A stretch of DNA of 64,000 nucleotides from positions 1 to 64,000 of the forward strand of contig CAMYUW010000006.1 in NCBI GenBank assembly GCA_947302275.1. Direction: 5' to 3'. Source of the DNA: an uncultured Prevotellaceae bacterium (GTDB taxonomy: Bacteria; Bacteroidota; Bacteroidia; Bacteroidales; Muribaculaceae). Numbering within the stretch: the first letter of the stretch is position 1; every line of letters begins with the position of its first letter. Below the pieces are notes generated by a model. It ran no database searches, was not told where the DNA came from, and saw only the letters and a program-made list of their open reading frames with translations. A program made the position numbers and the translations under genes. Positions 31,345 through 40,961 of this stretch are shown in pieces.

Positions 31345-33012
31345 TTATTCAGCTGTTAAAAGTGCGTCGATGAGTTCGGTAACATCATTGATGGTCAGGG
31401 CAGGATAGGACCCGCTCAACATGTTGTCGATGGTGCTGGTGACATCATCAATGGTGAATGGGGCACCATACTTGGCCAGATGTCCAACGACATTGAGATA
31501 GTTGCTTTCGCAGGGAATTTCGGTGCTCATGCGTGGACTGGTGCCATAGTAATGGAAGTGCACCGAGTAAGTACCCGTCGCCAGCGATTCAGGGAGGGCA
31601 ATGGAACTGGATACAGTGCTGCCCTGTTCAAAACTGTCAGTAGCCACGTTCACGCCTGGGCTCATGGCCATTCGCCTGCCGGTGTCATTGTTGATTGTGA
31701 ACATGAGGTTGAGATTCTCGTTTGTTGTCATGATGCTGACGTTTGTGGCCTGAATTTCCATATTCTCGCCCAAGACGAGCAGCTTGCTGGGAACAACCAA
31801 TCCGTCGGTCGAGATGAGGCAATAGGTGGGCGGAACTACACCCAACAGCACCTCATGGTTGGTGTTGAATCTCAGGTGGTCACCATCGCGGTGGGTCATG
31901 TTCAGGGCTGTGGTCGCATACCAGCCGTCGCAGGTGCCATACCATCCGAAGTTGAAGTGGAACAGCCCCTCGGCGTTATAACCGTCGCAAATGAAGGCAT
32001 GTCCGCCAGCAGCGGGGTCTGTGGCTGAGTAGAGAATAGGGTAGCGCTTGTCTAGTTCTTCCTTGATCATGGCTTCCCATTCTGCGGTAGTGTAGTATTC
32101 CGAACCCCACCAACTGTCACGTTCCTCATCGCGGGCGCTAGAACTGTAACCGAAAGTCTTCATTGCGCTCAGCTGGTTGCTCACATAGGCACCACTGCCC
32201 TCCGGGCTATAGCCCATGTGAACTGCCTGGCCGCAGTAACGGCCCAATTTGGCAACCTCTTGGGCCTGTTCATCGGTATAGGTGTCCTGAATGAGCATAC
32301 CCAAATCCCAGTCCCAGTGGCAATAGCTGGAGAGCATCTTGCTGTAGTTGAAGTTTGTTTCGGGCAGGGATGGAAGTGTCTGGCCGATGTCGTCACAGAA
32401 GTAGGCGTTGAGCTCGGGGCTGCTGGTCGGGTATTTCCAGTAGTACATCACCTGAGCCATCGCTGTGGCAACACAGCCCACAACACAGTACTCGCCGTTA
32501 TAAACCGGGCATTGGAGATAATAGGGCATTTCCTGACCCCAATAGGTCTTGATTAACGGTTCAACGGTATTGCCTCCTGTCGCACGTAAGGCTGGAGTAA
32601 CATCCAATTCAGGATGGGCCTGCAGGTACTCTATCTCTTCTTTGAATCCCCGCATCAGGGCTTTGAAGTTATCGGGCAGGTTGCTGAAGTCGAGATGACC
32701 CCGGTCGCTGTAACCCAGTACTTGATTGGCTCGGTTTTCACCGGCAATGATAATAAAGCCACCGCCATCGATGTTGAAGGCGTAATAGGCATTGGCATCG
32801 GGAGTTACAGTCGAGGCCTCGGTATAGGCAAGCTTGAGGTCGGCCACAGCTGGGGCCCTCAACGAGCCGGGTGTGGCAGCCGCATGTTGTTTAAGGTAGT
32901 TACTTGCCGTGGAACGGGCCTGTGTAAAGTTAATGTTGTCAGCATTGGCGTTCATTCCGCTCATCAAGAGCGTTGCCAAAGCAAATGCACTAATGAGATT
33001 CTTGATTTTCAT
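31345..33012 (-). CDS. C10 family cysteine protease with extra Ig-like/linker region and degenerate dockerin-like tail
   Basis: 555 aa; GCVATAMAQVMYYWKYP, AAGGHAFICDGYNAEGLFHFNFGWYG; tail FTIDDVTSTIDNMLSGSYPALTINDVTELIDALLTAE. Confidence 0.88.
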   Translation of the reverse strand: MKIKNLISAFALATLLMSGMNANADNINFTQARSTASNYLKQHAAATPGSLRAPAVADLKLAYTEASTVTPDANAYYAFNIDGGGFIIIAGENRANQVLGYSDRGHLDFSNLPDNFKALMRGFKEEIEYLQAHPELDVTPALRATGGNTVEPLIKTYWGQEMPYYLQCPVYNGEYCVVGCVATAMAQVMYYWKYPTSSPELNAYFCDDIGQTLPSLPETNFNYSKMLSSYCHWDWDLGMLIQDTYTDEQAQEVAKLGRYCGQAVHMGYSPEGSGAYVSNQLSAMKTFGYSSSARDEERDSWWGSEYYTTAEWEAMIKEELDKRYPILYSATDPAAGGHAFICDGYNAEGLFHFNFGWYGTCDGWYATTALNMTHRDGDHLRFNTNHEVLLGVVPPTYCLISTDGLVVPSKLLVLGENMEIQATNVSIMTTNENLNLMFTINNDTGRRMAMSPGVNVATDSFEQGSTVSSSIALPESLATGTYSVHFHYYGTSPRMSTEIPCESNYLNVVGHLAKYGAPFTIDDVTSTIDNMLSGSYPALTINDVTELIDALLTAE

Positions 33013-33367
33013 TGCTCTTAACTAGATCTATTGATTGTTAAATGTTAGTTTATGTTGTTGATTAAAAAGCTGCCAAATGTAGTAAGTTTTTGACGAAATG
33101 ACAAAGATTTGCACAATAATATTTTATTATTCTTGAAAATAATGTAAAAACGAGTAATCTGCTAAAAAAATGTACTGCGTTTTTGTTTGCTCCTTTTATC
33201 CCTTCAGTGTGTTCTTTTATGCTTTTATTGTGCATAAATCCCATGATAATTGTCATAATAAAGGCAAAATCAGTAATATTGGGATAAATTTTTTGGAAAA
33301 TGGTATAGATGGTTATTGGAAATTGTTATAAATTTGTAACCAGAAAAATTAACTGCCTTTTATCAAT

Positions 33368-33949
33368 ATGAATATGAGAATCAAGAAATTATTATTCACC
33401 ATCGTTACCGGTTGCCTGGCGTTAAGCGCTCTGGCCGCCTGTAATGCGCAAAACAATCAAGAAAAGATGAGTAAAAACAGTAAGACCCTGGTCGCCTACT
33501 TCAGTGCGACTGGCACTACAATGGAGGCTGCTACCAAGCTGGCAAAGGTCGCCAATGCGGACTTGCACGAGATTATACCAGAAGTACGATATACGCCCGC
33601 TGACCTGAACTGGCAAGACAAGTCCAGCCGCAGCAGTGTGGAGATGGCCGACAAAAGCAGTCGTCCCGCTATCGGAAACAAGGTGGAGAATATTGCACAG
33701 TATGACACCATTTATGTGGGTTATCCGATTTGGTGGTACATCGCTCCTACAATCATCAACACCTTCCTGGAGCAGTATGACTTGACCGGCAAGACGATTA
33801 TCCCGTTTTTCACCTCAGGTGGTAGTGGAGCAGGGGAGACGATGAAGTATCTTAAACCTTCGGCTCCCGGCGCTAACTGGGTTGAGCCCAAGAACCTCAC
33901 CCAAATGGATGAGAACCAGATCAAAACATGGGTCGAGTCATTGAAATGA
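33368..33949 (+). CDS. Flavodoxin-like protein with lipoprotein signal peptide
   Basis: 193 aa; lipobox CLALSALAAC; flavodoxin core TLVAYFSATGTTMEAATKLA, YVGYPIWWYIAP, FFTSGGSGAGETMK. Confidence 0.88.
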   Translation: MNMRIKKLLFTIVTGCLALSALAACNAQNNQEKMSKNSKTLVAYFSATGTTMEAATKLAKVANADLHEIIPEVRYTPADLNWQDKSSRSSVEMADKSSRPAIGNKVENIAQYDTIYVGYPIWWYIAPTIINTFLEQYDLTGKTIIPFFTSGGSGAGETMKYLKPSAPGANWVEPKNLTQMDENQIKTWVESLK

Positions 33950-33995
33950 TAGTGACCTGCTGTATTATAGCAAATATCCCGAAAAGTATAAAACT

Positions 33996-34940
33996 ATGAA
34001 AAGAATAAAAGTATTGGTTGCTGTGTTGGCTGTCCTTTCAGCAATTACAGCTAATGCTCAAAGCGTTGTGTACTTCACGAGAGATATATCTCCCGAGTCG
34101 TTAGTTAAGATTTATAAGGCGCTGGGCGTTAAGGCTACGGGTCGCGTGGCTGTGAAAATCAGCACAGGCGAGGCTGGTAATAACCATTACCTCAAGCCGA
34201 CTCTCATCCGCAACCTGGTTGACGAGGTGAATGGTACCATTGTGGAGTGCTGTACTGCCTATGGCGGTTCACGCCAGGATGTTTCCAAGCATTGGCAAAC
34301 AATCCATGAGCATGGTTTTGACTCTATTTTTGCTGTCGATATCATGGATGAATATGGCCAGATGCGCATTCCGGTCAAAGACCGTACCCACATCAAGTAT
34401 GACATTGTTGGCGAACACCTGGCTAATTACGACTGGATGATCAACCTTGCCCACTTCAAGGGGCATGCTATGGGCGGATATGGTGGTGTGTTGAAGAACG
34501 CCTCAATTGGTGTGGCCAGCACTGCCGGCAAGGCCAATATCCACACTGCGGGCTATACCGACGATGTCAATCAGTTGTGGAACCATATCGATGATCAGGA
34601 TGGCTTCCTCGAGTCGATGGCTGCTGCAGCCCAGGCAGTACACAACTACATGAGGGGTCATGTTTTATATATTAATGTGATGAACAACATGTCGGTCGAT
34701 TGCGACTGTGATGGCAGCCCCGATGCTCCTGAATTAAAGGATATGGGTATCATGGCCAGCCTTGACCCGGTTGCTCTCGACTGGGCTTGCGTTCAGATGG
34801 TGATGCACCACAAAGCAGCGCCTGGTGATGACAATGCACCCCTTATCGAGCGCATCAACAGCCGTCACGGTACACATACCATCGATTGGGCTGAGCACAT
34901 TGGCCTCGGCTCAAAGAATTATGTGATTGTAGAACTTTGA
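33996..34940 (+). CDS. DUF362 domain-containing protein with signal peptide
   Basis: 314 aa; MKRIKVLVAVLAVLSAITANAQ signal; VAVKISTGEAGNNHYLKPTLIRNLV; NLAHFKGHAMGGYGGVLKN. Confidence 0.8.
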   Translation: MKRIKVLVAVLAVLSAITANAQSVVYFTRDISPESLVKIYKALGVKATGRVAVKISTGEAGNNHYLKPTLIRNLVDEVNGTIVECCTAYGGSRQDVSKHWQTIHEHGFDSIFAVDIMDEYGQMRIPVKDRTHIKYDIVGEHLANYDWMINLAHFKGHAMGGYGGVLKNASIGVASTAGKANIHTAGYTDDVNQLWNHIDDQDGFLESMAAAAQAVHNYMRGHVLYINVMNNMSVDCDCDGSPDAPELKDMGIMASLDPVALDWACVQMVMHHKAAPGDDNAPLIERINSRHGTHTIDWAEHIGLGSKNYVIVEL

Positions 34941-34966
34941 TTCATAACTAATATAACACAAATCCA

Positions 34967-36139
34967 ATGAATAGTTTCGTATATAACATTCCTGTAAAGG
35001 TCTATTTCGGAGAGAACCAACTGGGACACCTGAGTGAGGAACTGGCAAAGTTTGGCAAGCGCGTTTTGCTCACCTATGGTGGTGGTTCGATCAAGCGCAC
35101 GGGCCTCTATGATGCTGTGGTTGCCGAGGTTAAGAAAGCCGGCATGGAGCTGTTTGAGCTTTCTGGCATTGAGCCCAATCCCCGCATCGACAGCGTGCGC
35201 CGTGGAGCACAGATGTGCAAGGAACACAATATCGACGTGCTGCTGGCCGTGGGCGGCGGCTCGACCATCGATGCCACCAAGTTCATGGCAGCTGGTGCCA
35301 AAGTGGACCATGACCCGTGGGACTTCTTTAACGAGAAGTGGGCTCCCATTACCGAGGCACTTCCCATTATCAGCGTGTTGACCTTGTCGGCCACTGGTAG
35401 CGAGATGGATGCTGGCGGTGTCATCAGTAACCCCGAGACCAATGACAAGATTGGCCGCGTAGAGTCACCGACCTTGTTGCCCAAGGTGTCTTTCCTGGAT
35501 CCCACCGTGACCTATACCGTCAGCCCTTATCAGACGGCATGTGGTGCAGCTGATATGATGTCGCACATCTTTGAAGTCTATTTCAACATGAATCAGGACC
35601 TTTATATGCTTGACTGTTTCATGGAAGGCATGTTGAAGACAATCATCAAGTATGCTCCTATCGCTATGCGTGAACCGGAAAACTATGAGGCACGTGCCAA
35701 TCTGATGTGGACTTCGTCATGGGCTATCAACGGCTTTGTTGACGGAGGCAAGCGTCAGGCATGGAGTTGTCATCCCATGGAGCATGAGGTGTCGGCCTAC
35801 TATGACATCACCCATGGTTTGGGTCTTGCCATCATTACCCCTCGCTGGATGGAATACTGCTTGTCTGATAAGACAGTGAGTAAGTATGTTCAGTTTGGTG
35901 TTAACGTTTTCGGTATCGATGCTAATCTGCCCGCAATGGATATTGCTCATCAGGCAATTGAGAAGGTGAAAGAATTCCTCTTCAATACGCTCGGTCTCAA
36001 GAGCACCTTTACCGATCTGGGAATTGGCGATGAGCATATCCCCACTATGGCACGCAAGTCATGTAATGGTGGTGTGTTGCCTGGTTTTGTGCCTCTGAAT
36101 CAGAACGACATCGAAATTATTTTCCGCAACTGCTTGTAA
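34967..36139 (+). CDS. Iron-containing alcohol dehydrogenase (butanol dehydrogenase/YqhD-like)
   Basis: 390 aa; FGENQLGHL, LLAVGGGSTIDATKFMAAGA, CHPMEHEVSAYYDITHGLGLA. Confidence 0.92.
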   Translation: MNSFVYNIPVKVYFGENQLGHLSEELAKFGKRVLLTYGGGSIKRTGLYDAVVAEVKKAGMELFELSGIEPNPRIDSVRRGAQMCKEHNIDVLLAVGGGSTIDATKFMAAGAKVDHDPWDFFNEKWAPITEALPIISVLTLSATGSEMDAGGVISNPETNDKIGRVESPTLLPKVSFLDPTVTYTVSPYQTACGAADMMSHIFEVYFNMNQDLYMLDCFMEGMLKTIIKYAPIAMREPENYEARANLMWTSSWAINGFVDGGKRQAWSCHPMEHEVSAYYDITHGLGLAIITPRWMEYCLSDKTVSKYVQFGVNVFGIDANLPAMDIAHQAIEKVKEFLFNTLGLKSTFTDLGIGDEHIPTMARKSCNGGVLPGFVPLNQNDIEIIFRNCL

Positions 36140-36226
36140 TTTCTCCCTTTATTGCTGTTTTTGGACTGTAAATGGAGAATTTTATAGAAATTTATAATAC
36201 TTTCGCTGAAAAAATTCCGAAAACAC

Positions 36227-36256
36227 TTGTTAGGTAGAAAATTATCTGTATATTTG
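36227..36256 (+). promoter_or_regulatory. Orphan Bacteroidetes-type promoter
   Basis: TTG (36227-36229) - N19 - TATATTTG (36249-36256), no clear protein gene downstream on this strand. Confidence 0.6.
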
Positions 36257-36261
36257 CAGAA

Positions 36262-36456
36262 ATTTATTTCACCTACATAGTGTACTTGGTTTGAAAACCA
36301 AGCAATCAGTATGTGAATAAATCTATTTAGGAACTCTTTTCATAATTATATATCTACTTTTTGCATCAATTCTATTCAAGTTAAAAGTTAATAAATTTGG
36401 AGAAATGTTATTTGCGAAGGGGTACGTGACGCGTGAGCGCCGCGGCTCTTTTTTTA
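36262..36456 (+). ncRNA. Candidate small structured RNA (unclassified)
   Basis: ATTTATT/AATAAAT, CAC/GTG, TAC/GTA and CTTGGTT-TGAA-AACCAAG nested stems (36262-36322); GAGC-N6-GGCTC followed by T7 near 36435-36455. Confidence 0.4.
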
Positions 36457-36473
36457 TAGCACTTTGGTTTACG

Positions 36474-38741
36474 TCATCTGGAGAATGAATAGGGAGCGTC
36501 AGTGCTGGCTGTGCCTCTGTTCTTGTTAGGAGTATCCGACATGATGAAGTGGATTTTGCAACCTTGCAGCAGACGGGTGTGGTCTAAGTAATTGTGCGTG
36601 TATGGCTTGCCATCAATTGTCATCGACTGGATGTAGCACCCCTCGCCTTCGCGGGTGATGGTCACTTGCTTACCGTTTTCGAGATTGAGAGTAACCTTGT
36701 TCAGATATGGTGCCCCAATCACATATTGGTTGCTGCCAGGGCATACAGGATAGAGCCCCATTGCCGAGAACACATACCACGCTGAGGTCTGCCCGTTGTC
36801 CTCGTCGCCACAATAACCGTCAGGGGCCGAACTATAGAGGCGGTCCATGACTTGTGTGGCCCAATATTGCGCTTTCCACGGCTGTCCGGCGTAATTATAC
36901 AAGTAAATCATGTGCTGGATGGGCTGGTTGCCGTGGGCATAGTTGCCCATGTTCATGATTTGCATCTCTCGTATCTCATGAATGGTAAAGCCGTAGTAAC
37001 TGTCGTCAAACACTGGCGGCACGGCGAATACCGAATCGAGCATCTGGCAGAACGTCTTCTTGCCGCCCATCAGGTCTATGAGGCCCTGCGGGTCGTGGAA
37101 AACGCTCCAGGTGTAGTGCCAGCTGTTGCCCTCGGTGAACGCATCGCCCCACTTCAACGGGCTGAAGAGTGACTGGAAAGACCCGTCCTTGATCCTGCCG
37201 CGCATCAGTTTGGTCTCGGCATCAAACACGTTGCGGTAGTTCATCGCACGCTCGGCATAGACCTTGATTTCGCTCTCGGGCTTCCCCAGAGCCTTACCCA
37301 GACGGTAGATGCACCAGTCGTCGTAGGCATATTCCAACGTTCTGGCCACACTTTCGTTAATACCTACGTCATAGGGGATATACCCTAATTTGTTGTAATA
37401 CTCGTGACCCAAACGTCCAGTGGATTTCACTTGGGGGTGAACGGCGGTGGTGCCATGCACGACGGCATCCCACAACTTGTTGATGTTATAGCCACGCAAG
37501 CCCTTCAGATAGGCGTCGGCAACCACCGAGGCACTGTTGTTGCCTACCATGCAGTTGCGATGTCCGGGGCTCGCCCACTCGGGCAGGAAACCACTCTCCA
37601 GATAGGTGTTCACCAGTCCTTCCTGCATCCACGCGCCCATCGTGGGGTACATCAGGTCAACCAGCGGAAACAGACTGCGGAAGGTGTCCCAAAAGCCGGT
37701 GTCGGTAAACATGCGACCAGGCAGCACTTGGCCGTTATAAGGGCTGTAATGGACAGGCTTCCCTTTGCTGTCTATCTCATAGAAACTGCGGGGAAACAGC
37801 ACCGAGCGGTACATACATGAGTAGAAGGTGCGCAGGTGGTCGATGTCATCGTCCTCGACCTCGATGCGTCCCAGTACCTCATTCCAACGCGTGCGGCCTT
37901 TCTCCTTAACAGCCTCAAAACCATCATTTCCCAATTCTCGGAGGTTAATTATTGCTTGCTCAACGCTGATGAAAGACGATGCGACACGTGCATTGACTTG
38001 CTCACCACGGCGAGTCTTGAAGGTCACGATGGCTCCCGCATGGCTACAGGAGGCATGGCTTACGCCCATGAGCAACGTGCTGTCTTCCACAGTAAAAAAT
38101 CTGTTGAACGGTTTGTCAAATTCAATGACAAAATAGTTCTTGAAGCCCTCAGGCACACCGCCACTATTCCGTGTTGTGTAGCCGATGATGCGGCGCTGTT
38201 CATGTTGAAATGTAATTTCTGACCCCTTGTCAAAAGCGTCTATGACAATGTTGGCCTGGTCGGTCTCGGGGAAGGTGAAACGCAGGATGGCGGCACGTTC
38301 GGTGGGCGCCACCTCGGCAATTACATCGTGGTCGGCAAGATAGACCTTATAATAGTAAGGTGTTGCCTCTTCGGCCTTGTGCGAGAACCAGCTGGCGCGC
38401 TCATTCTCGTCCCACACGGGCTCACCCACAGTGGGCATCAGCGAGAACTGGCCGTAGTCGTTGATCCAGGGGCTGGGCTGATGTGTCTGCTTGAAGCCGC
38501 GTATCTTGTTGGCTCCATAAGTATATTGCCACCCGTCACCCATCTTGCCAGTCTGCGGCACCCAGAAGTTCATGCCCCAGGGCATCCCGATAGCAGGGTA
38601 GGTGTTACCGGTTGATAACTCAAAACTCGACTCTGTCCCCACCAGGGTACTTACGTAATCTACAGGCTCTAGGGAGACAGCCTTAACCGCTACTCCCACC
38701 CAAAGAGTCATCAATAGCACTCCAATCTTTTTCATCGTCAT
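36474..38741 (-). CDS. GH92 family alpha-mannosidase-like glycosidase
   Basis: 755 aa with signal peptide; HRNCMVGNNSASVVADAYLKG, EGNSWHYTWSVFHD, SAWYVFSAMGLYPVCPGSNQYVIGAP. Confidence 0.92.
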   Translation of the reverse strand: MTMKKIGVLLMTLWVGVAVKAVSLEPVDYVSTLVGTESSFELSTGNTYPAIGMPWGMNFWVPQTGKMGDGWQYTYGANKIRGFKQTHQPSPWINDYGQFSLMPTVGEPVWDENERASWFSHKAEEATPYYYKVYLADHDVIAEVAPTERAAILRFTFPETDQANIVIDAFDKGSEITFQHEQRRIIGYTTRNSGGVPEGFKNYFVIEFDKPFNRFFTVEDSTLLMGVSHASCSHAGAIVTFKTRRGEQVNARVASSFISVEQAIINLRELGNDGFEAVKEKGRTRWNEVLGRIEVEDDDIDHLRTFYSCMYRSVLFPRSFYEIDSKGKPVHYSPYNGQVLPGRMFTDTGFWDTFRSLFPLVDLMYPTMGAWMQEGLVNTYLESGFLPEWASPGHRNCMVGNNSASVVADAYLKGLRGYNINKLWDAVVHGTTAVHPQVKSTGRLGHEYYNKLGYIPYDVGINESVARTLEYAYDDWCIYRLGKALGKPESEIKVYAERAMNYRNVFDAETKLMRGRIKDGSFQSLFSPLKWGDAFTEGNSWHYTWSVFHDPQGLIDLMGGKKTFCQMLDSVFAVPPVFDDSYYGFTIHEIREMQIMNMGNYAHGNQPIQHMIYLYNYAGQPWKAQYWATQVMDRLYSSAPDGYCGDEDNGQTSAWYVFSAMGLYPVCPGSNQYVIGAPYLNKVTLNLENGKQVTITREGEGCYIQSMTIDGKPYTHNYLDHTRLLQGCKIHFIMSDTPNKNRGTASTDAPYSFSR

Positions 38742-40945
38742 TATGGTCTGGCTTTTTTATTGGTTCCCCATTTCGAAGGCTTGTTGCCCATCACCAGCTC
38801 AAGGGTGCCGCCAGCGATGATGTCACGATAGTCAATGTAGCTCTTGTCGTAACGCTTGCCGTTGAGCGTGGCGCTTTGTATGTAGATATTCTCGTCGCTG
38901 TTGTTCAAGGCCTTGACGGTAAATGTCTTGCCGTCACCCACATTGATTTTTGCCTCGTTGAACAGCGGTGAACCGATGATATACTTGCCACCAGCCGGCT
39001 CTTCCTGATACAGGCCGATAGATGACAGGACATACCAGGCTGACATCTGTCCCACATCCTCGTTGCCCGACAGACCGTCAATATCATTTCGGTATTGTTC
39101 CCGTAATACCTGGCGGATGAGACGTGCCGCCTTCCACGGTTGCCCCACGTAGTTATACATATAAATAATGTGGTGACTGGGCTCATTGCCATGGGCATAC
39201 TGGCCGATAAGTCCTGATACGTCGGGCGAAGCCTCTTCTCCCAAGTCGCCCTCGACGATGAACAGGGAGTCAAGTTTCTGGATAAAGGCTTTCTCGCTGC
39301 CAAATAGCTTTACCAGTCCGTGCACGTCGTGGGGCACAAGCCAGGTGTATTGCCAGGCATTGCCCTCGCAGTAGTCGTCGTTGCGGTGCTTGGTCGATAG
39401 TGGGTCAAACTCTACAATATCTCGGAATTTACCCTTCGAGTCCTTGCCGCGCATAAATTTCAGGTTTTTGTCAAAATAATGCTTGTAGGACTTGCTGCGC
39501 TCGTTGAAATACTTATAATTCTCTTGATCTCCAACTATTTCAGCAACTTGAGCGATGCACCAGTCAGCCAGGGCGTACTCCAGTCCTCGAGCCACCGTTT
39601 CCTTATCGGGTTCCAGATCGTAGGGGATATAGCCATATTGCTTCAGCAGGCCCATGGAACGTTCGTCGAGCATCGCGCTGGTAGTCATTGCCTTGAGGGC
39701 TGCTTTGGGGTCCACATCAAAACCTTTCAAAACCAGGTCGGCCAGTACAGGGACACCTGGATTCCCCACCATACAGTCGGTTTCATTGCCCATCAGGTGC
39801 CACACGGGCAATTTGCCTTGTTCTTCAAAGATGTGCAGGAAGGTCTGCGCCATGTCCTGCTGCTTCTCGCGGTGGATGAGCGTCTGCAACGGATGGGCTG
39901 CACGGTAGGTGTCCCACAGCGACAGGGTAGTGTAGTTGGTAAAATCACCCTGATGCACCTCACCGTCTGCTCCTCGGTATTGCCCGTTCACGTCACAGAA
40001 GACCGACGGGGCCACCATCGTGTGATATAGTGCAGTATAGAATACTGTGCGGTCGTCATCATTATCGGTATCAATAACGATTTTGTCCAGTTCGTCTGCC
40101 CATGCTCTCCATGCGTCGCGGCACACATCATAGAAGTCCCATCGTGGATTCTCCGCCGCCAGGTTCTCTATCGCATTCTCGATGCTTACGGCAGACAGTC
40201 CCACTTTGACGATAAACGGTGCAGCCGGAATGTTTGGCGTGGAGATGATGCCTGTGGTGTCGCCATCCTGTTTCTCAAGTGTCACATCTTGCTGGAAATC
40301 CATGACAAAATAGACCTTTTGGTTCCTTGCCCAGCCTGATGAATAACGGTAGCCGACAATCCTCCTAGGTGATGACTGCTTCATCATCATTTGTTTAGGG
40401 GAATCCCATCCGATACCTTGGCCTAAATCGAGTCGCAAGTAGATTGTGTCTTGTCCGGCAGCAAAGCTATAGCGGTGCATTCCCGTGCGCTTGGTGGCTG
40501 TTAATTCCACTTGAACGTAAGGCTTGCCCCCGTTACGCAGTGTCACTGAATAGTATCCTGGCTTGATGCTCTCGTCGTTATGACTGAAAATGACCTCGTG
40601 CTGGTCCCGGCCGGTTATAGGCAGCAATGCGATGTCACCCAGGTCACCGATGCCGGTGCCGCTCAAGTGCTGATGCCCGAAGCCAATGAGCACCGAGTCG
40701 CTTTCATGGTAGCCCGAGCACCAGTCCCACCCGCGGGTGGGCTCGGTGGGACCCAGCTGTACATAGCCAAAAGGCACGTTGGCTCCGTAAAACACATGGC
40801 CGTGCCCGCCTGTACCGATGCGAGGATTTACCCAATCGCTGTGAACAGAATGATGCTCCTGTGGACTGGTTATGCCATATTGAGCACTCGCTATGACAGA
40901 TAGGCTGGCAGTTAGAAATATCAGTGTATAGATGGCTCTTCTCAT
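38741..40945 (-). CDS. GH92 family alpha-mannosidase-like glycosidase
   Basis: 734 aa with signal peptide; DWVNPRIGTGGHGHVFYGANVPFGYVQLGP, EGNAWQYTWLVPHD, GNEPSHH, GQMSAWYVLSSIGLYQ; stop overlaps next start (TAATG). Confidence 0.94.
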   Translation of the reverse strand: MRRAIYTLIFLTASLSVIASAQYGITSPQEHHSVHSDWVNPRIGTGGHGHVFYGANVPFGYVQLGPTEPTRGWDWCSGYHESDSVLIGFGHQHLSGTGIGDLGDIALLPITGRDQHEVIFSHNDESIKPGYYSVTLRNGGKPYVQVELTATKRTGMHRYSFAAGQDTIYLRLDLGQGIGWDSPKQMMMKQSSPRRIVGYRYSSGWARNQKVYFVMDFQQDVTLEKQDGDTTGIISTPNIPAAPFIVKVGLSAVSIENAIENLAAENPRWDFYDVCRDAWRAWADELDKIVIDTDNDDDRTVFYTALYHTMVAPSVFCDVNGQYRGADGEVHQGDFTNYTTLSLWDTYRAAHPLQTLIHREKQQDMAQTFLHIFEEQGKLPVWHLMGNETDCMVGNPGVPVLADLVLKGFDVDPKAALKAMTTSAMLDERSMGLLKQYGYIPYDLEPDKETVARGLEYALADWCIAQVAEIVGDQENYKYFNERSKSYKHYFDKNLKFMRGKDSKGKFRDIVEFDPLSTKHRNDDYCEGNAWQYTWLVPHDVHGLVKLFGSEKAFIQKLDSLFIVEGDLGEEASPDVSGLIGQYAHGNEPSHHIIYMYNYVGQPWKAARLIRQVLREQYRNDIDGLSGNEDVGQMSAWYVLSSIGLYQEEPAGGKYIIGSPLFNEAKINVGDGKTFTVKALNNSDENIYIQSATLNGKRYDKSYIDYRDIIAGGTLELVMGNKPSKWGTNKKARP

Positions 40946-40961
40946 AGTTTTGTATAATTAG

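Noticed and set aside
33062-33256. 64-aa minus-strand ORF upstream of the third C10 gene
   Set aside because: AT-rich intergenic ORF overlapping the predicted promoter; no domain or ribosome-binding support.
36405-36488. Short ORF MLFAKGYVTRERRGSFFIALWFTSSGE with a GGAG upstream
   Set aside because: Only 27 codons, overlaps the GH92 3' end and the putative terminator; kept only as an alternative explanation for the ncRNA candidate.
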